DNA of 61,696 bases from Thalassobaculaceae bacterium (GTDB lineage: Bacteria > Pseudomonadota > Alphaproteobacteria > Thalassobaculales > Thalassobaculaceae): NCBI GenBank assembly GCA_029212785.1, contig JARGOG010000011.1, forward strand, positions 1 through 61,696, written 5' to 3'. The translations under genes were made by a program, and so were the position numbers. Positions 40,672-48,252 of the stretch are shown one piece after another. The notes beneath the pieces are model-generated. The model was not told where the DNA came from. It did not search any database and saw only the letters and a list, made by a program, of their open reading frames with translations. Every line of letters starts with the position of its first letter. The first letter of the stretch is position 1.

Positions 40672-41685
40672 ATGGCGGTTGAGAGCAGCGGCTGGGTGAC
40701 GATGGGCGACGTGGCCGAGCGTGCCGGGGTCTCAAAGATCACGGTGTCGCGGGTGTTGCGGGCGCCGGACAAGGTCAGGGAGGAAACGCGCGATCGGGTG
40801 CGCGCCGCCATCGCCGATCTCGGCTATGTGCCGGACGAGGCGGCGGGCGGCCTCTCCTCGCGGCGCAGCCGAATCGTCGGCGCGGTGATCTCCACCCTCG
40901 CCGGCTCGACCTTCGCCTCCACCGTGGACGGGCTTGGCGCCCGACTGCGTCAGAACGGCCACCAGCTTCTGCTCGCCGGTACCGACTACTCCTCCGCCAA
41001 GGAAGCGGACGCCGTCGCCGCCATGCTCGGGCGCCGCCCCGACGGGCTGGTGCTGACCAGCACCTCCCACACCGAGGACGCGCGCCGAACCCTGGCGGCA
41101 AGCCGCGTGCCGGTGGTCGAGATCTGGGAACTTCCCGCCGAGCCGATCGGCTACGCGGTCGGTTTCTCCAACCACGATGCCGGGGCGGCGATGGCGCGCC
41201 ACCTGTTGGCGACCGGTCGTCGGCGACCGGCTTTTGTCGGCACCGCGGGCGAAGGCGACCGACGTGGCCGCCTGCGCTACGAGGGATTCGCCGAGGCGCT
41301 TGCCCAGACCGGGACCACCGATGCCAGGGCCGCCGCGCCGTCGGCCGGAACCCACACCGCGAGAGGCGCGCGCGGCCTCGCCGCCGTGCTCGAGCGCTGG
41401 CCGGATACCGACGCGGTGTTCTGCGCCAGTGACGCGCTGGCGCTGGGCGCCCTGAGCGAGGCCGGTCGGCGCGGCCTCCGGGTGCCCGACGACATCGCCA
41501 TCGCCGGGTTCGGCGATTTCGAGTTCGCCGGCGAATTCGGCCTCGGACTGACGACCGTGCGCATCCCGGGCATCCGCATCGGCGAGACGGCGGCCCAGTT
41601 GATCCTCGACGTCAATGCCGGCATCCGGCCCGACAGCCGATCGATCGATGTCGGTTTCGAGGTCGTCGAACGCTCGACGACCTGA
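40672..41685 (+). CDS. LacI-family transcriptional regulator (GntR-like subgroup)
   Basis: This 337-residue repressor has an N-terminal HTH (VTMGDVAERAGVSKITVSRVLRAPDKV) with hinge LGYVPDEAAGGLSSRRS, and a periplasmic-binding-protein-like effector domain to the C-terminus, where GFGDFEFAGEF and LTTVRIPGIRIGE resemble the gluconate repressor GntR. The ATG at 40672 follows GAGGGA. Its two probable operators lie immediately upstream and are close to the ATGTTA-type GntR pattern. Targets are likely itself and the phyH-type gene, possibly the downstream MFS gene. The effector is unknown. Confidence 0.92.
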   Translation: MAVESSGWVTMGDVAERAGVSKITVSRVLRAPDKVREETRDRVRAAIADLGYVPDEAAGGLSSRRSRIVGAVISTLAGSTFASTVDGLGARLRQNGHQLLLAGTDYSSAKEADAVAAMLGRRPDGLVLTSTSHTEDARRTLAASRVPVVEIWELPAEPIGYAVGFSNHDAGAAMARHLLATGRRRPAFVGTAGEGDRRGRLRYEGFAEALAQTGTTDARAAAPSAGTHTARGARGLAAVLERWPDTDAVFCASDALALGALSEAGRRGLRVPDDIAIAGFGDFEFAGEFGLGLTTVRIPGIRIGETAAQLILDVNAGIRPDSRSIDVGFEVVERSTT

Positions 41686-41828
41686 CCGGGACGCGTCGTT
41701 CGGGGCAGGACAGACCTGCGGCGACGCGCTAGGCTGGCGGCAAAACAGCCTCGGAAACGCTCCCAGATGCCCTCTCCCCATCCGCCGGCCCCATGCGGCC
41801 GCATGCACACCTGCCTGCGCGCGCCGTC

Positions 41829-43076
41829 ATGAGCGAGTGGCGCGCGGAAGATCGACGGGCCCTGCGGAACATCCTGATCCTGCTCGGCGCGTTCTTCGTG
41901 ATCGTGCAGATCAACCGGTCGTCCGGCGGCGTTCTGGCGAATTATCTCAGCAGCCACCGCGGCCTGTCACCGACGGACATCGGCACGGTCATGGGGGCGA
42001 TGTTCTTCGCCTCGGCCGTGGTCCAGTTGCCGACGGGCCTGCTGTTCGACCGGATCGGCGCCAAGCGCACCCTGGTGGCCATGGGCATGGTTGCGGTCTG
42101 CGGCATCATCGTGTTCGCGACGGCCGAAAGCACCTGGGCGCTGATCGCCGGCCGGTTTGCCATCGGCCTCGGCCATGGCGGTGTGATCACCGCCGTCTAC
42201 CTGATTGCCATGGGCTGGGCGCCGCCCGACCGGGTGGCGCAGGCGACGGCGAGCCTGGTGGGCATCGCCGGCGGCATTGGCGGCGTGCTGGCAACCGCAC
42301 CGCTCGAGATGCTGCTGTCCGAGGTGGGTCTGACCACGACCTTCTTGGTAATCGCTGGGCTCACCCTCGTCCTGACCTTCGTGATCCAACTCACCGTGCG
42401 CGACGGCCCCGCCTCCGGCGGCGTGAAACGCGATCCGGAGACCTTCGCTCAATCGCTGGCCGGGTTGTGGGACGTCATCCGCATGCCGGAATTGCGGCGG
42501 ATCTATGTGATGGGGTTCTGCTTCACCGCGCCCTTCATGACCATCGGCGGGCTCTGGGCCGGTCCCTATTTCACCGATGTCCAGGGATTGAGCCACGAAC
42601 AGGCATCGATCGCCCTGCTGATCATGGTGGTCGCCCTGCATGTCGGGACATACAGCTATGGCCCGCTGGAGCGCTTCGCCAGATCGCGCAAGCGCCTGAT
42701 CCTCAGTGCCGTAGCCCTGGAGGCTGGCTGCCTGGGGATCATGGCGATCTGGCCCGCCGCACCGATCTATGTCGCGGGGCCGATCCTGTTCGTTTTCGGC
42801 TGCGTCGCGCCGTTCTTCGTTGTGCTGGCGAGCCACGCCCGCAGCTTCGTGCCGTCTCACCGCGCCGGGCGCGCCATCACCACGATCAACCTGGCCGGCC
42901 TGACCGGCGTGTTCGTATTGCAGACGGCGACGGGCGCCGCCATCGACTGGGTCGAGGCGACCGGCGGCTCTCCTGAGACCGGCTATCGTATCGTGTTCGG
43001 GCTGGTGATCGCCGCCCTGGCGCTGTCGGCTCTGGCGTATTCGGGCCAACCGGACACGCCCCGCGACCCCGGCTGA
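41829..43076 (+). CDS. MFS transporter
   Basis: From the ATG at 41829 this is a 415-residue protein with 12 predicted helices. Helix 1-2 contains VQINRSSGGVLANYLSSHRGLSPTDIG, and the MFS loop after helix 2 is FDRIGAKRTLVAMG. An alternative ATG at 41793 adds 12 residues; neither start has a strong ribosome binding site. It follows the LacI-family gene on the same strand by 143 bases and might belong to its regulon. The substrate is unknown. Confidence 0.82.
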   Translation: MSEWRAEDRRALRNILILLGAFFVIVQINRSSGGVLANYLSSHRGLSPTDIGTVMGAMFFASAVVQLPTGLLFDRIGAKRTLVAMGMVAVCGIIVFATAESTWALIAGRFAIGLGHGGVITAVYLIAMGWAPPDRVAQATASLVGIAGGIGGVLATAPLEMLLSEVGLTTTFLVIAGLTLVLTFVIQLTVRDGPASGGVKRDPETFAQSLAGLWDVIRMPELRRIYVMGFCFTAPFMTIGGLWAGPYFTDVQGLSHEQASIALLIMVVALHVGTYSYGPLERFARSRKRLILSAVALEAGCLGIMAIWPAAPIYVAGPILFVFGCVAPFFVVLASHARSFVPSHRAGRAITTINLAGLTGVFVLQTATGAAIDWVEATGGSPETGYRIVFGLVIAALALSALAYSGQPDTPRDPG

Positions 43077-43098
43077 GCGGCCGAAATCCGGCCGGATC

Positions 43099-43857
43099 TC
43101 AGCTGTCCGCCCGCACCTGGGCGATCAGTTCGGCAAGCTGTTCCTTGGAGACCGCTCCCGGAATCACGTGCTCGCCGATGGTGAAGGCCGGCGTCCCTTG
43201 GATCTCCAGCGCCTTGGCCAGCGCGAACGACTTGCGGACATGCGCCTGCAACGCCGGATCCTGCATGTCCGCCTTGAGCGTGTCCAGGTTCAGCCCGGTC
43301 TCCACCGCCACCTGCCAGATCGCTTCAGTGCTCAGACGCCCGCGCAAGCGGAGCAGGGCGGTGTGGAACTCCGTGTACCGGCCCTGTCGGGCAGCGGCGA
43401 GCGAGGCCAGTGACGCGGTCTCGGAGGCCGGCCCCAGGATGGGGAACTCCTTGAGGATCAGGCGGATTTTCCCGTCCGACTTCACCAGGTCCAGCAGCGG
43501 CTGCATCATCGATTTGCAGTAGCCGCACTGGTAGTCGAAGAATTCGACGATCGTGACATCGCCGTCCGGATTGCCCAGCACCGGATCGGCCGGATCCCGC
43601 TCCAGGGCCTCGCGGTTATCGACCAAGGCCTGCTTCACGGCATTATTTTTTTCGGCCTCTTCGCGGGCCTGCATGATCGCCACGCTCTCCAGAATGATCT
43701 CGGGATGCTGGAGGATGTAGTCGCGGACCAGCGCCTCGATTTCGGCCTTGCGCTCGGGCGACAACGCCTCGTCATGGGCGCGCGCCGGACCACCCAGGCA
43801 GGCGGCGGAGAAAACGGCAACGGAAAGAAAGGCGGCGGCGAGGACGGACCGAGTCAT
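43099..43857 (-). CDS. DsbA-family exported thiol-disulfide oxidoreductase (Com1-like)
   Basis: This 252-residue protein has a signal peptide (TRSVLAAAFLSVAVFSAACL) and a DsbA thioredoxin fold with active site FFDYQCGYCKSM and a cis-Pro loop EIQGTPAFTIG. A helical N-terminal region (ALVRDYILQHPEIILESVAIMQ) is typical of the 27-kDa outer-membrane/Com1-type proteins. The ATG at 43857 is preferred over 43887. It should oxidise or isomerise cysteines of exported proteins. It follows the M48 protease gene by 91 bases on the same strand. Confidence 0.9.
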   Translation of the reverse strand: MTRSVLAAAFLSVAVFSAACLGGPARAHDEALSPERKAEIEALVRDYILQHPEIILESVAIMQAREEAEKNNAVKQALVDNREALERDPADPVLGNPDGDVTIVEFFDYQCGYCKSMMQPLLDLVKSDGKIRLILKEFPILGPASETASLASLAAARQGRYTEFHTALLRLRGRLSTEAIWQVAVETGLNLDTLKADMQDPALQAHVRKSFALAKALEIQGTPAFTIGEHVIPGAVSKEQLAELIAQVRADS

Positions 43858-43948
43858 CGGGATCTCCGGAGGGATTTGGCAGCGCATCCTGTCGCAGGCA
43901 GGGCCAGGCGTCCACCGCCGCGGCCCCTCTCACGCCATCACGGTGGCG

Positions 43949-45361
43949 TCATTTCTTGCGCTTGGCCGCCCGTTCGCGCTTGGCCAATTCTTCGATATCC
44001 AGAGCGCGCAGCATCGCCGGCGTGCCTGCCTTCAGCATGGTTTGTGCCCGCTTCGACTGGATTTCCGCCGCCTCCCAGTTGCTCTGCCGGACAGCCTCCT
44101 CGGAGAGCGACAGCGCCGCCTGGCCGATATCGCCGAGCCGGCCCTGGGCGGTGGCCAGTTGACGCCAGAGGAACGGCCAGTCGGATTCGGACCGTTTGGC
44201 ATTCTGCAGATGGTCGCGGGCCTTCTGGTCCGAGGCCGGATCGTTCCGCGCCAGCAGCGCCTGGGCCAGCGAGATCTCGATCAGACCCGCCTGCGGCGCC
44301 AGCGCGTTCGCCTTCTCCAGCGGCGGGACCGCCTCGTCGATTTTGCCGGTCTCGAACAGCAGTTGACCTTCCAGTTCGTGCAGATACGGGTCGTCGGGAT
44401 CTTCGGCGATGAGTTCGCGGGTCAGGGCAATGGCCTTGGGGTAGTCGGGCACTTCGCGATAGGCGATGGCCCGGGCCAGCCGCGCCGGGACGCTGGTATC
44501 CGTCTCCGGATATTTGCGAAAAGTCTGCGAGGGCGCACGAATGAAGCCGTGCAGCTTGGCGACCACCCGCTCGAACCGGGCGGTCTGCTCCGGCGTGGCC
44601 GGCACGTCGGCGTATTTCGACTGCTGGACATGGGCCTCGACCGTGTTCAGCCGGTCGCGGGTGAACGGGTGGGTGGACATGTACGGCGACTGCCGCGACG
44701 CCGACAGCAATTCCTGGGAGGCCAGTTCCTCGAAGAACCGGGCGAGGCCGCGAGCCGACTGGCCGGTGTCGTCGAGGAAGCGGAGGGCCGCCTGGTCCGC
44801 CGCCGATTCCTGGGCGCGGCTGTACTGCAGGAAGCTGCCGAGCGCCGCCGACTGGCCACCGAGGGCGATGGCGGCTCCCGCATCGGCCCGTCCCGTCGCC
44901 ACCGCCGTCGCCACGCCGACAATGGCTGACAGCAGGGCCGTGTTCGAGGCCGCCGCGATCGCGTCAGAGGTCCGGGCCAGATGCCCGCCGGCGATGTGAC
45001 CGGTTTCGTGGGCCACCACGCCGATCAGTTCCAGCGGCGAGCGCATGGCCATCAGCAGGCCCGTATTGAGGAACAGGTTCTGACCGCCGGCAACGAAGGC
45101 GTTCAGCCGGTCATCGTTGATGATATAGATCGACACCGCCTCGGGATTCAGGCCGGCGGCCTGGAACAGTGGCGTGGCCAGATCACGAATGGTAGCTTCG
45201 ATTTCCGCGTCCCGGATCAGACTGCGCTGCTGCGCGCTCGCGCCCGTGGCCAGAGACAGAACCATGAATGCGGCGGTCGCTGCCGCGAGTATCCACCGCC
45301 CCGGTCCAATGATGATTCGCTTCACGCCAGCGCCCAATCTCGATCGTTCCAGCCCGACCAC
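43949..45361 (-). CDS. M48-family periplasmic metalloprotease with TPR-like repeats (BepA type)
   Basis: This 470-residue protein has an export signal (RWILAAATAAFMVLSLATGASA), a zinc protease domain with VVAHETGHIAGGHL and the third ligand Glu in AQESAADQAALRF, and a C-terminal helical TPR region (about residues 320-450, with LHELEGQLLFETGKIDEAVPPLEKAN). BepA-type proteins act in outer-membrane protein quality control. A GTG at 45325 is a possible later start. It overlaps nothing on its 5' side but faces the GGT-like gene across about 64 bases. Confidence 0.9.
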   Translation of the reverse strand: MVGLERSRLGAGVKRIIIGPGRWILAAATAAFMVLSLATGASAQQRSLIRDAEIEATIRDLATPLFQAAGLNPEAVSIYIINDDRLNAFVAGGQNLFLNTGLLMAMRSPLELIGVVAHETGHIAGGHLARTSDAIAAASNTALLSAIVGVATAVATGRADAGAAIALGGQSAALGSFLQYSRAQESAADQAALRFLDDTGQSARGLARFFEELASQELLSASRQSPYMSTHPFTRDRLNTVEAHVQQSKYADVPATPEQTARFERVVAKLHGFIRAPSQTFRKYPETDTSVPARLARAIAYREVPDYPKAIALTRELIAEDPDDPYLHELEGQLLFETGKIDEAVPPLEKANALAPQAGLIEISLAQALLARNDPASDQKARDHLQNAKRSESDWPFLWRQLATAQGRLGDIGQAALSLSEEAVRQSNWEAAEIQSKRAQTMLKAGTPAMLRALDIEELAKRERAAKRKK

Positions 45362-45425
45362 AGACTATCGATCCGATGCCGTTCGGGAAAGGCGCAGGCG
45401 CGATAAACCCGCGCGGCGTCGGAGT

Positions 45426-46973
45426 ATGGTCCTGGCCCTGGTCGTCGCCACCGGACTTCTGTCGGCCTGCGGATCGGACACGATCGACCTGTCGGAAGGC
45501 TTCTTCGGCACCGTGGTCGCCGAGGAACCGCGTGCCGCGCTGCTTGCCCGCGACGTGCTTGTGGACGGCGGATCGGCGGCCGATGCCGTGGTGACGACCT
45601 TCTTCGCCCTGACCGCCACTTTGCCGAGTTCGGTCGGCGTGACGGCAAGCGGTTCCTGCGTGGTGCATGACCCGAAGACCAAGTCGTTCCAGCGTCTCGA
45701 CTTCCTGCCGCGCCCGTCGAGCGACGCGGCCAATGCGACGACCTTGCCACTGGCGCCGCGCGCCATGTTCGCGCTGCATGCCCGTCACGGGATCAAACCG
45801 CTCAGCGAATTGATCATCCAGGGTGAACGTATCGCCCGTTTCGGAGAACCGGTCAGCCGCGCCTTTGCCCGGGAACTGGCCGATGACGGGGCCGCGGTCG
45901 CGAATGATCCGGCTGCTGCCGCGCTTTATCGCCCCGGCGGCACACCGCTGGCCCAGGGTACAGCGCTCACTCAGGTGGAACTTGCGGCGACCCTCGCCCG
46001 GTTGCGCTCGGAGGGTGTCGGCACGCTGCATTCAGGTGCGCTCGCGCGGGCCTTCGTCACCGGCGCCGAGGCGGCGGGATACACCGTCGACGCCGACCGG
46101 CTGCGCGACGCCCTGCCGACCTGGAGCCCGGTCACCGATATCGAATACGACAATCATTTCTGGGGCCTCGCGGCGCCGACACGGGCCGACATCCGACTTG
46201 GCCAGGCGGCCCTCGGCATGATCCTGGAGGAGGGCGGCTGGGCCAGTGGCGACGACGGCGACCGCGCCCATCTGCTGGCCGAGGCACTGAATCAGGCGAC
46301 CCTCCTGGCGGGGAGCGATGCGCCGATCACGCCGGAGGCGCTGGAACAGTCGATGGCCCGCTTCTCGTCCGACCGACGCGGGCTCGCCCCGCCCCTGCCG
46401 CGCCTAGCCGCGAGCGTCGGCACCAATGCCGGCCGACGGGCCGGGGCGACCTCGTTCTTCGCCGTCGACCGGACCGGTCTCGCGATCGGCTGCGCGGTCG
46501 GCCTCGGCGCACCGTTCGGAACGGGCAAGCTGATACCGGGTCTCGGCACGTTCGTCGCGCCGGTGCAGGCCGAAGCGGCCAACGGTCCGGGGGCTTTCGC
46601 CCTGGTCGTCGGCAACGTGAACACCGGACAGTTTCACATGGCCGCATCCGGTGCCGGTGGGCGCCGGGCCCTGTCGGCGGTCATCGAGACCACCCTTGAC
46701 CATTGGGTTCGCCAGGTCCAGATCCAGGACGTGACATCCCAGCCCCGCAGCCACTATGCCGGCGGTGCCAACACCGTGTTCGTCGAACCGGGGACGGCGG
46801 CATCGGCGACGGAGGGTTTGCGGCGCCGCGGGTATGAGGTGGCGCCGGCCGACGCGATCGGAACAGCAAGCGCCTTCCGTTGCGTCGAAGGTCTGCCACG
46901 GCGGGAAATTCACTGTGGCGTGGCCAAAGACCCGCGTAGCACCGGACTTATGTTTTTCGAATACGGAGGTTAA
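45426..46973 (+). CDS. gamma-glutamyltransferase-like lipoprotein, probably non-catalytic
   Basis: From the ATG at 45426 this 515-residue protein has a lipoprotein signal (ALVVATGLLSACGSD) and the GGT fold order: VAEEPRAALLARDVLVDGGSAADAVV at the N-terminus and the small-subunit region ATSFFAVDRTGLAIG about residue 341. In true GGT the nucleophile Thr begins the TTHYSVVD segment; here that position is Ala341, with only the following Thr342 kept. The DFREMAP-type arginine segment is DFLPRPS. It precedes an aminotransferase by 3 bases, in one operon. Start choice is uncertain because GGAG lies only 2 bases upstream. Confidence 0.75.
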   Translation: MVLALVVATGLLSACGSDTIDLSEGFFGTVVAEEPRAALLARDVLVDGGSAADAVVTTFFALTATLPSSVGVTASGSCVVHDPKTKSFQRLDFLPRPSSDAANATTLPLAPRAMFALHARHGIKPLSELIIQGERIARFGEPVSRAFARELADDGAAVANDPAAAALYRPGGTPLAQGTALTQVELAATLARLRSEGVGTLHSGALARAFVTGAEAAGYTVDADRLRDALPTWSPVTDIEYDNHFWGLAAPTRADIRLGQAALGMILEEGGWASGDDGDRAHLLAEALNQATLLAGSDAPITPEALEQSMARFSSDRRGLAPPLPRLAASVGTNAGRRAGATSFFAVDRTGLAIGCAVGLGAPFGTGKLIPGLGTFVAPVQAEAANGPGAFALVVGNVNTGQFHMAASGAGGRRALSAVIETTLDHWVRQVQIQDVTSQPRSHYAGGANTVFVEPGTAASATEGLRRRGYEVAPADAIGTASAFRCVEGLPRREIHCGVAKDPRSTGLMFFEYGG

Positions 46974-46976
46974 ATC

Positions 46977-48116
46977 GTGCGGGGTCCTGCATCTCGAGGA
47001 GACGTCGATCCATTCATCGTCATGCAGGTCATGAACGCAGCCGCAGAACGGGAAGCCGCGGGTAGCGACGTGCTACACTTGGAGGTCGGACAGCCCTCTA
47101 CCCCGGCTCCAAAAGGCGTTCTCGCCGCCGCCCGCGCGGCCCTCGACACAAACCGCATCGGCTATACCCTGGCGCTCGGCCTGCCGGAACTGCGGGAGCG
47201 GATCTCCGGCCATTACCGCAACTGGTACGGCGTCGACGTTCCGGTCGAACGGATCGCGGTGACGACGGGGTCGTCCAGCGGGTTCACCCTCGCCTTCCTC
47301 GCCGCCTTCGAGCACGGCGCCCGGGTTGCCCTGGCGTCACCCGGATATCCGGCCTACCGCAACATCCTGAAGGCGCTTGGGGTCGAGGTGGTGGACCTGC
47401 TGACCGAGGCGTCGGACCGCTTCCAGCCGACAGTGGCGCGCCTGGAGCAGGCGGGCCCGCTGGACGGCGTCATCGTCGCCAGCCCGTCCAATCCGACCGG
47501 CACCATGCTCGACGAGCCGAGCATGATGGCGATCACCAAGTGGTGTCGCGCCAACGACGTGCGCTTGATCTCCGACGAGATCTATCACGGCATCAATTTC
47601 GGCCTGCGCTCGGTCTCCGCCCTCGAAAGCGACCCGAAGGCGCTGGTGATCAACAGCTTCTCGAAATATTTCTCGATGACCGGTTGGCGGATCGGCTGGA
47701 TGGTGGTGCCGCCGGACCTGATCGACGCGGTGGAGCGTCTGGCCTCCAATTTCTTCATCTCTGCGCCGACCCTGTCGCAGATCGCCGCCACCGCCGCCTT
47801 CGACTGCATCGACGAGGCGCAGGAGAATGTCGCGCGCTATGCCAGGAACCGAGAGATCCTGCTGAACGACCTGCCGGCCGCCGGCCTCGGCGACCTGGCA
47901 CCGGCGGATGGCGCGTTCTACGTCTACGCCAACGTCGCCCGGTATACGAATGACAGCGTCGCATTCTGCCGGCGCATGCTGAACGAAACCGGGATCGCCT
48001 GCACACCGGGGACCGATTTCGATCCGTCCCGCGGCCATGCCAGTGTCCGCTTCTCCTTTGCCGGCGCCAGCGACGACATGGCCGAGGCCTGCAAGCGCCT
48101 CAAGGACTGGCTGTAG
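46977..48116 (+). CDS. class I/II (fold type I) aminotransferase
   Basis: This 379-residue PLP enzyme has the lysine in NSFSKYFSMTGWRIGW, DEIYHGINFG for the PLP pyridine contact, and the substrate Arg in ASVRFSFAGAS. It resembles the AspC/alanine-type branch; the amino donor is not predictable. The GTG at 46977 follows GGAGG. Its start is 3 bases after the GGT-like stop, so the two are cotranscribed and might act on the same gamma-glutamyl or amino-acid pool (inference). Confidence 0.9.
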   Translation: MRGPASRGDVDPFIVMQVMNAAAEREAAGSDVLHLEVGQPSTPAPKGVLAAARAALDTNRIGYTLALGLPELRERISGHYRNWYGVDVPVERIAVTTGSSSGFTLAFLAAFEHGARVALASPGYPAYRNILKALGVEVVDLLTEASDRFQPTVARLEQAGPLDGVIVASPSNPTGTMLDEPSMMAITKWCRANDVRLISDEIYHGINFGLRSVSALESDPKALVINSFSKYFSMTGWRIGWMVVPPDLIDAVERLASNFFISAPTLSQIAATAAFDCIDEAQENVARYARNREILLNDLPAAGLGDLAPADGAFYVYANVARYTNDSVAFCRRMLNETGIACTPGTDFDPSRGHASVRFSFAGASDDMAEACKRLKDWL

Positions 48117-48194
48117 GCCCTCTCGACACACGGCCGCGCGGCAACGCCTTTGGCTCCTCGGGTGTCCCCTATCGCGGCCACCGACGGCGCCATG

Positions 48195-48227
48195 AAAAAG
48201 GGCGGCACCGCTCGGGGTGCCGCCCTA
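48195..48227 (-). terminator. intrinsic terminator of rne
   Basis: An 11-base-pair stem (AGGGCGGCACC and its complement) with a short GCTC loop lies 26 bases beyond the rne stop. On the minus strand it is followed by TTTTTCATGG. It also lies after the plus-strand aminotransferase gene but has no T run in that direction. Confidence 0.9.
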
Positions 48228-48252
48228 ATACCACTCCAACCAGCAGCGCCGG

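Noticed and set aside
43079-43098. Short GGCCG/CCGGCC hairpin as a terminator between the MFS and DsbA-like genes
   Set aside because: The stem is short and no T run follows on either strand.
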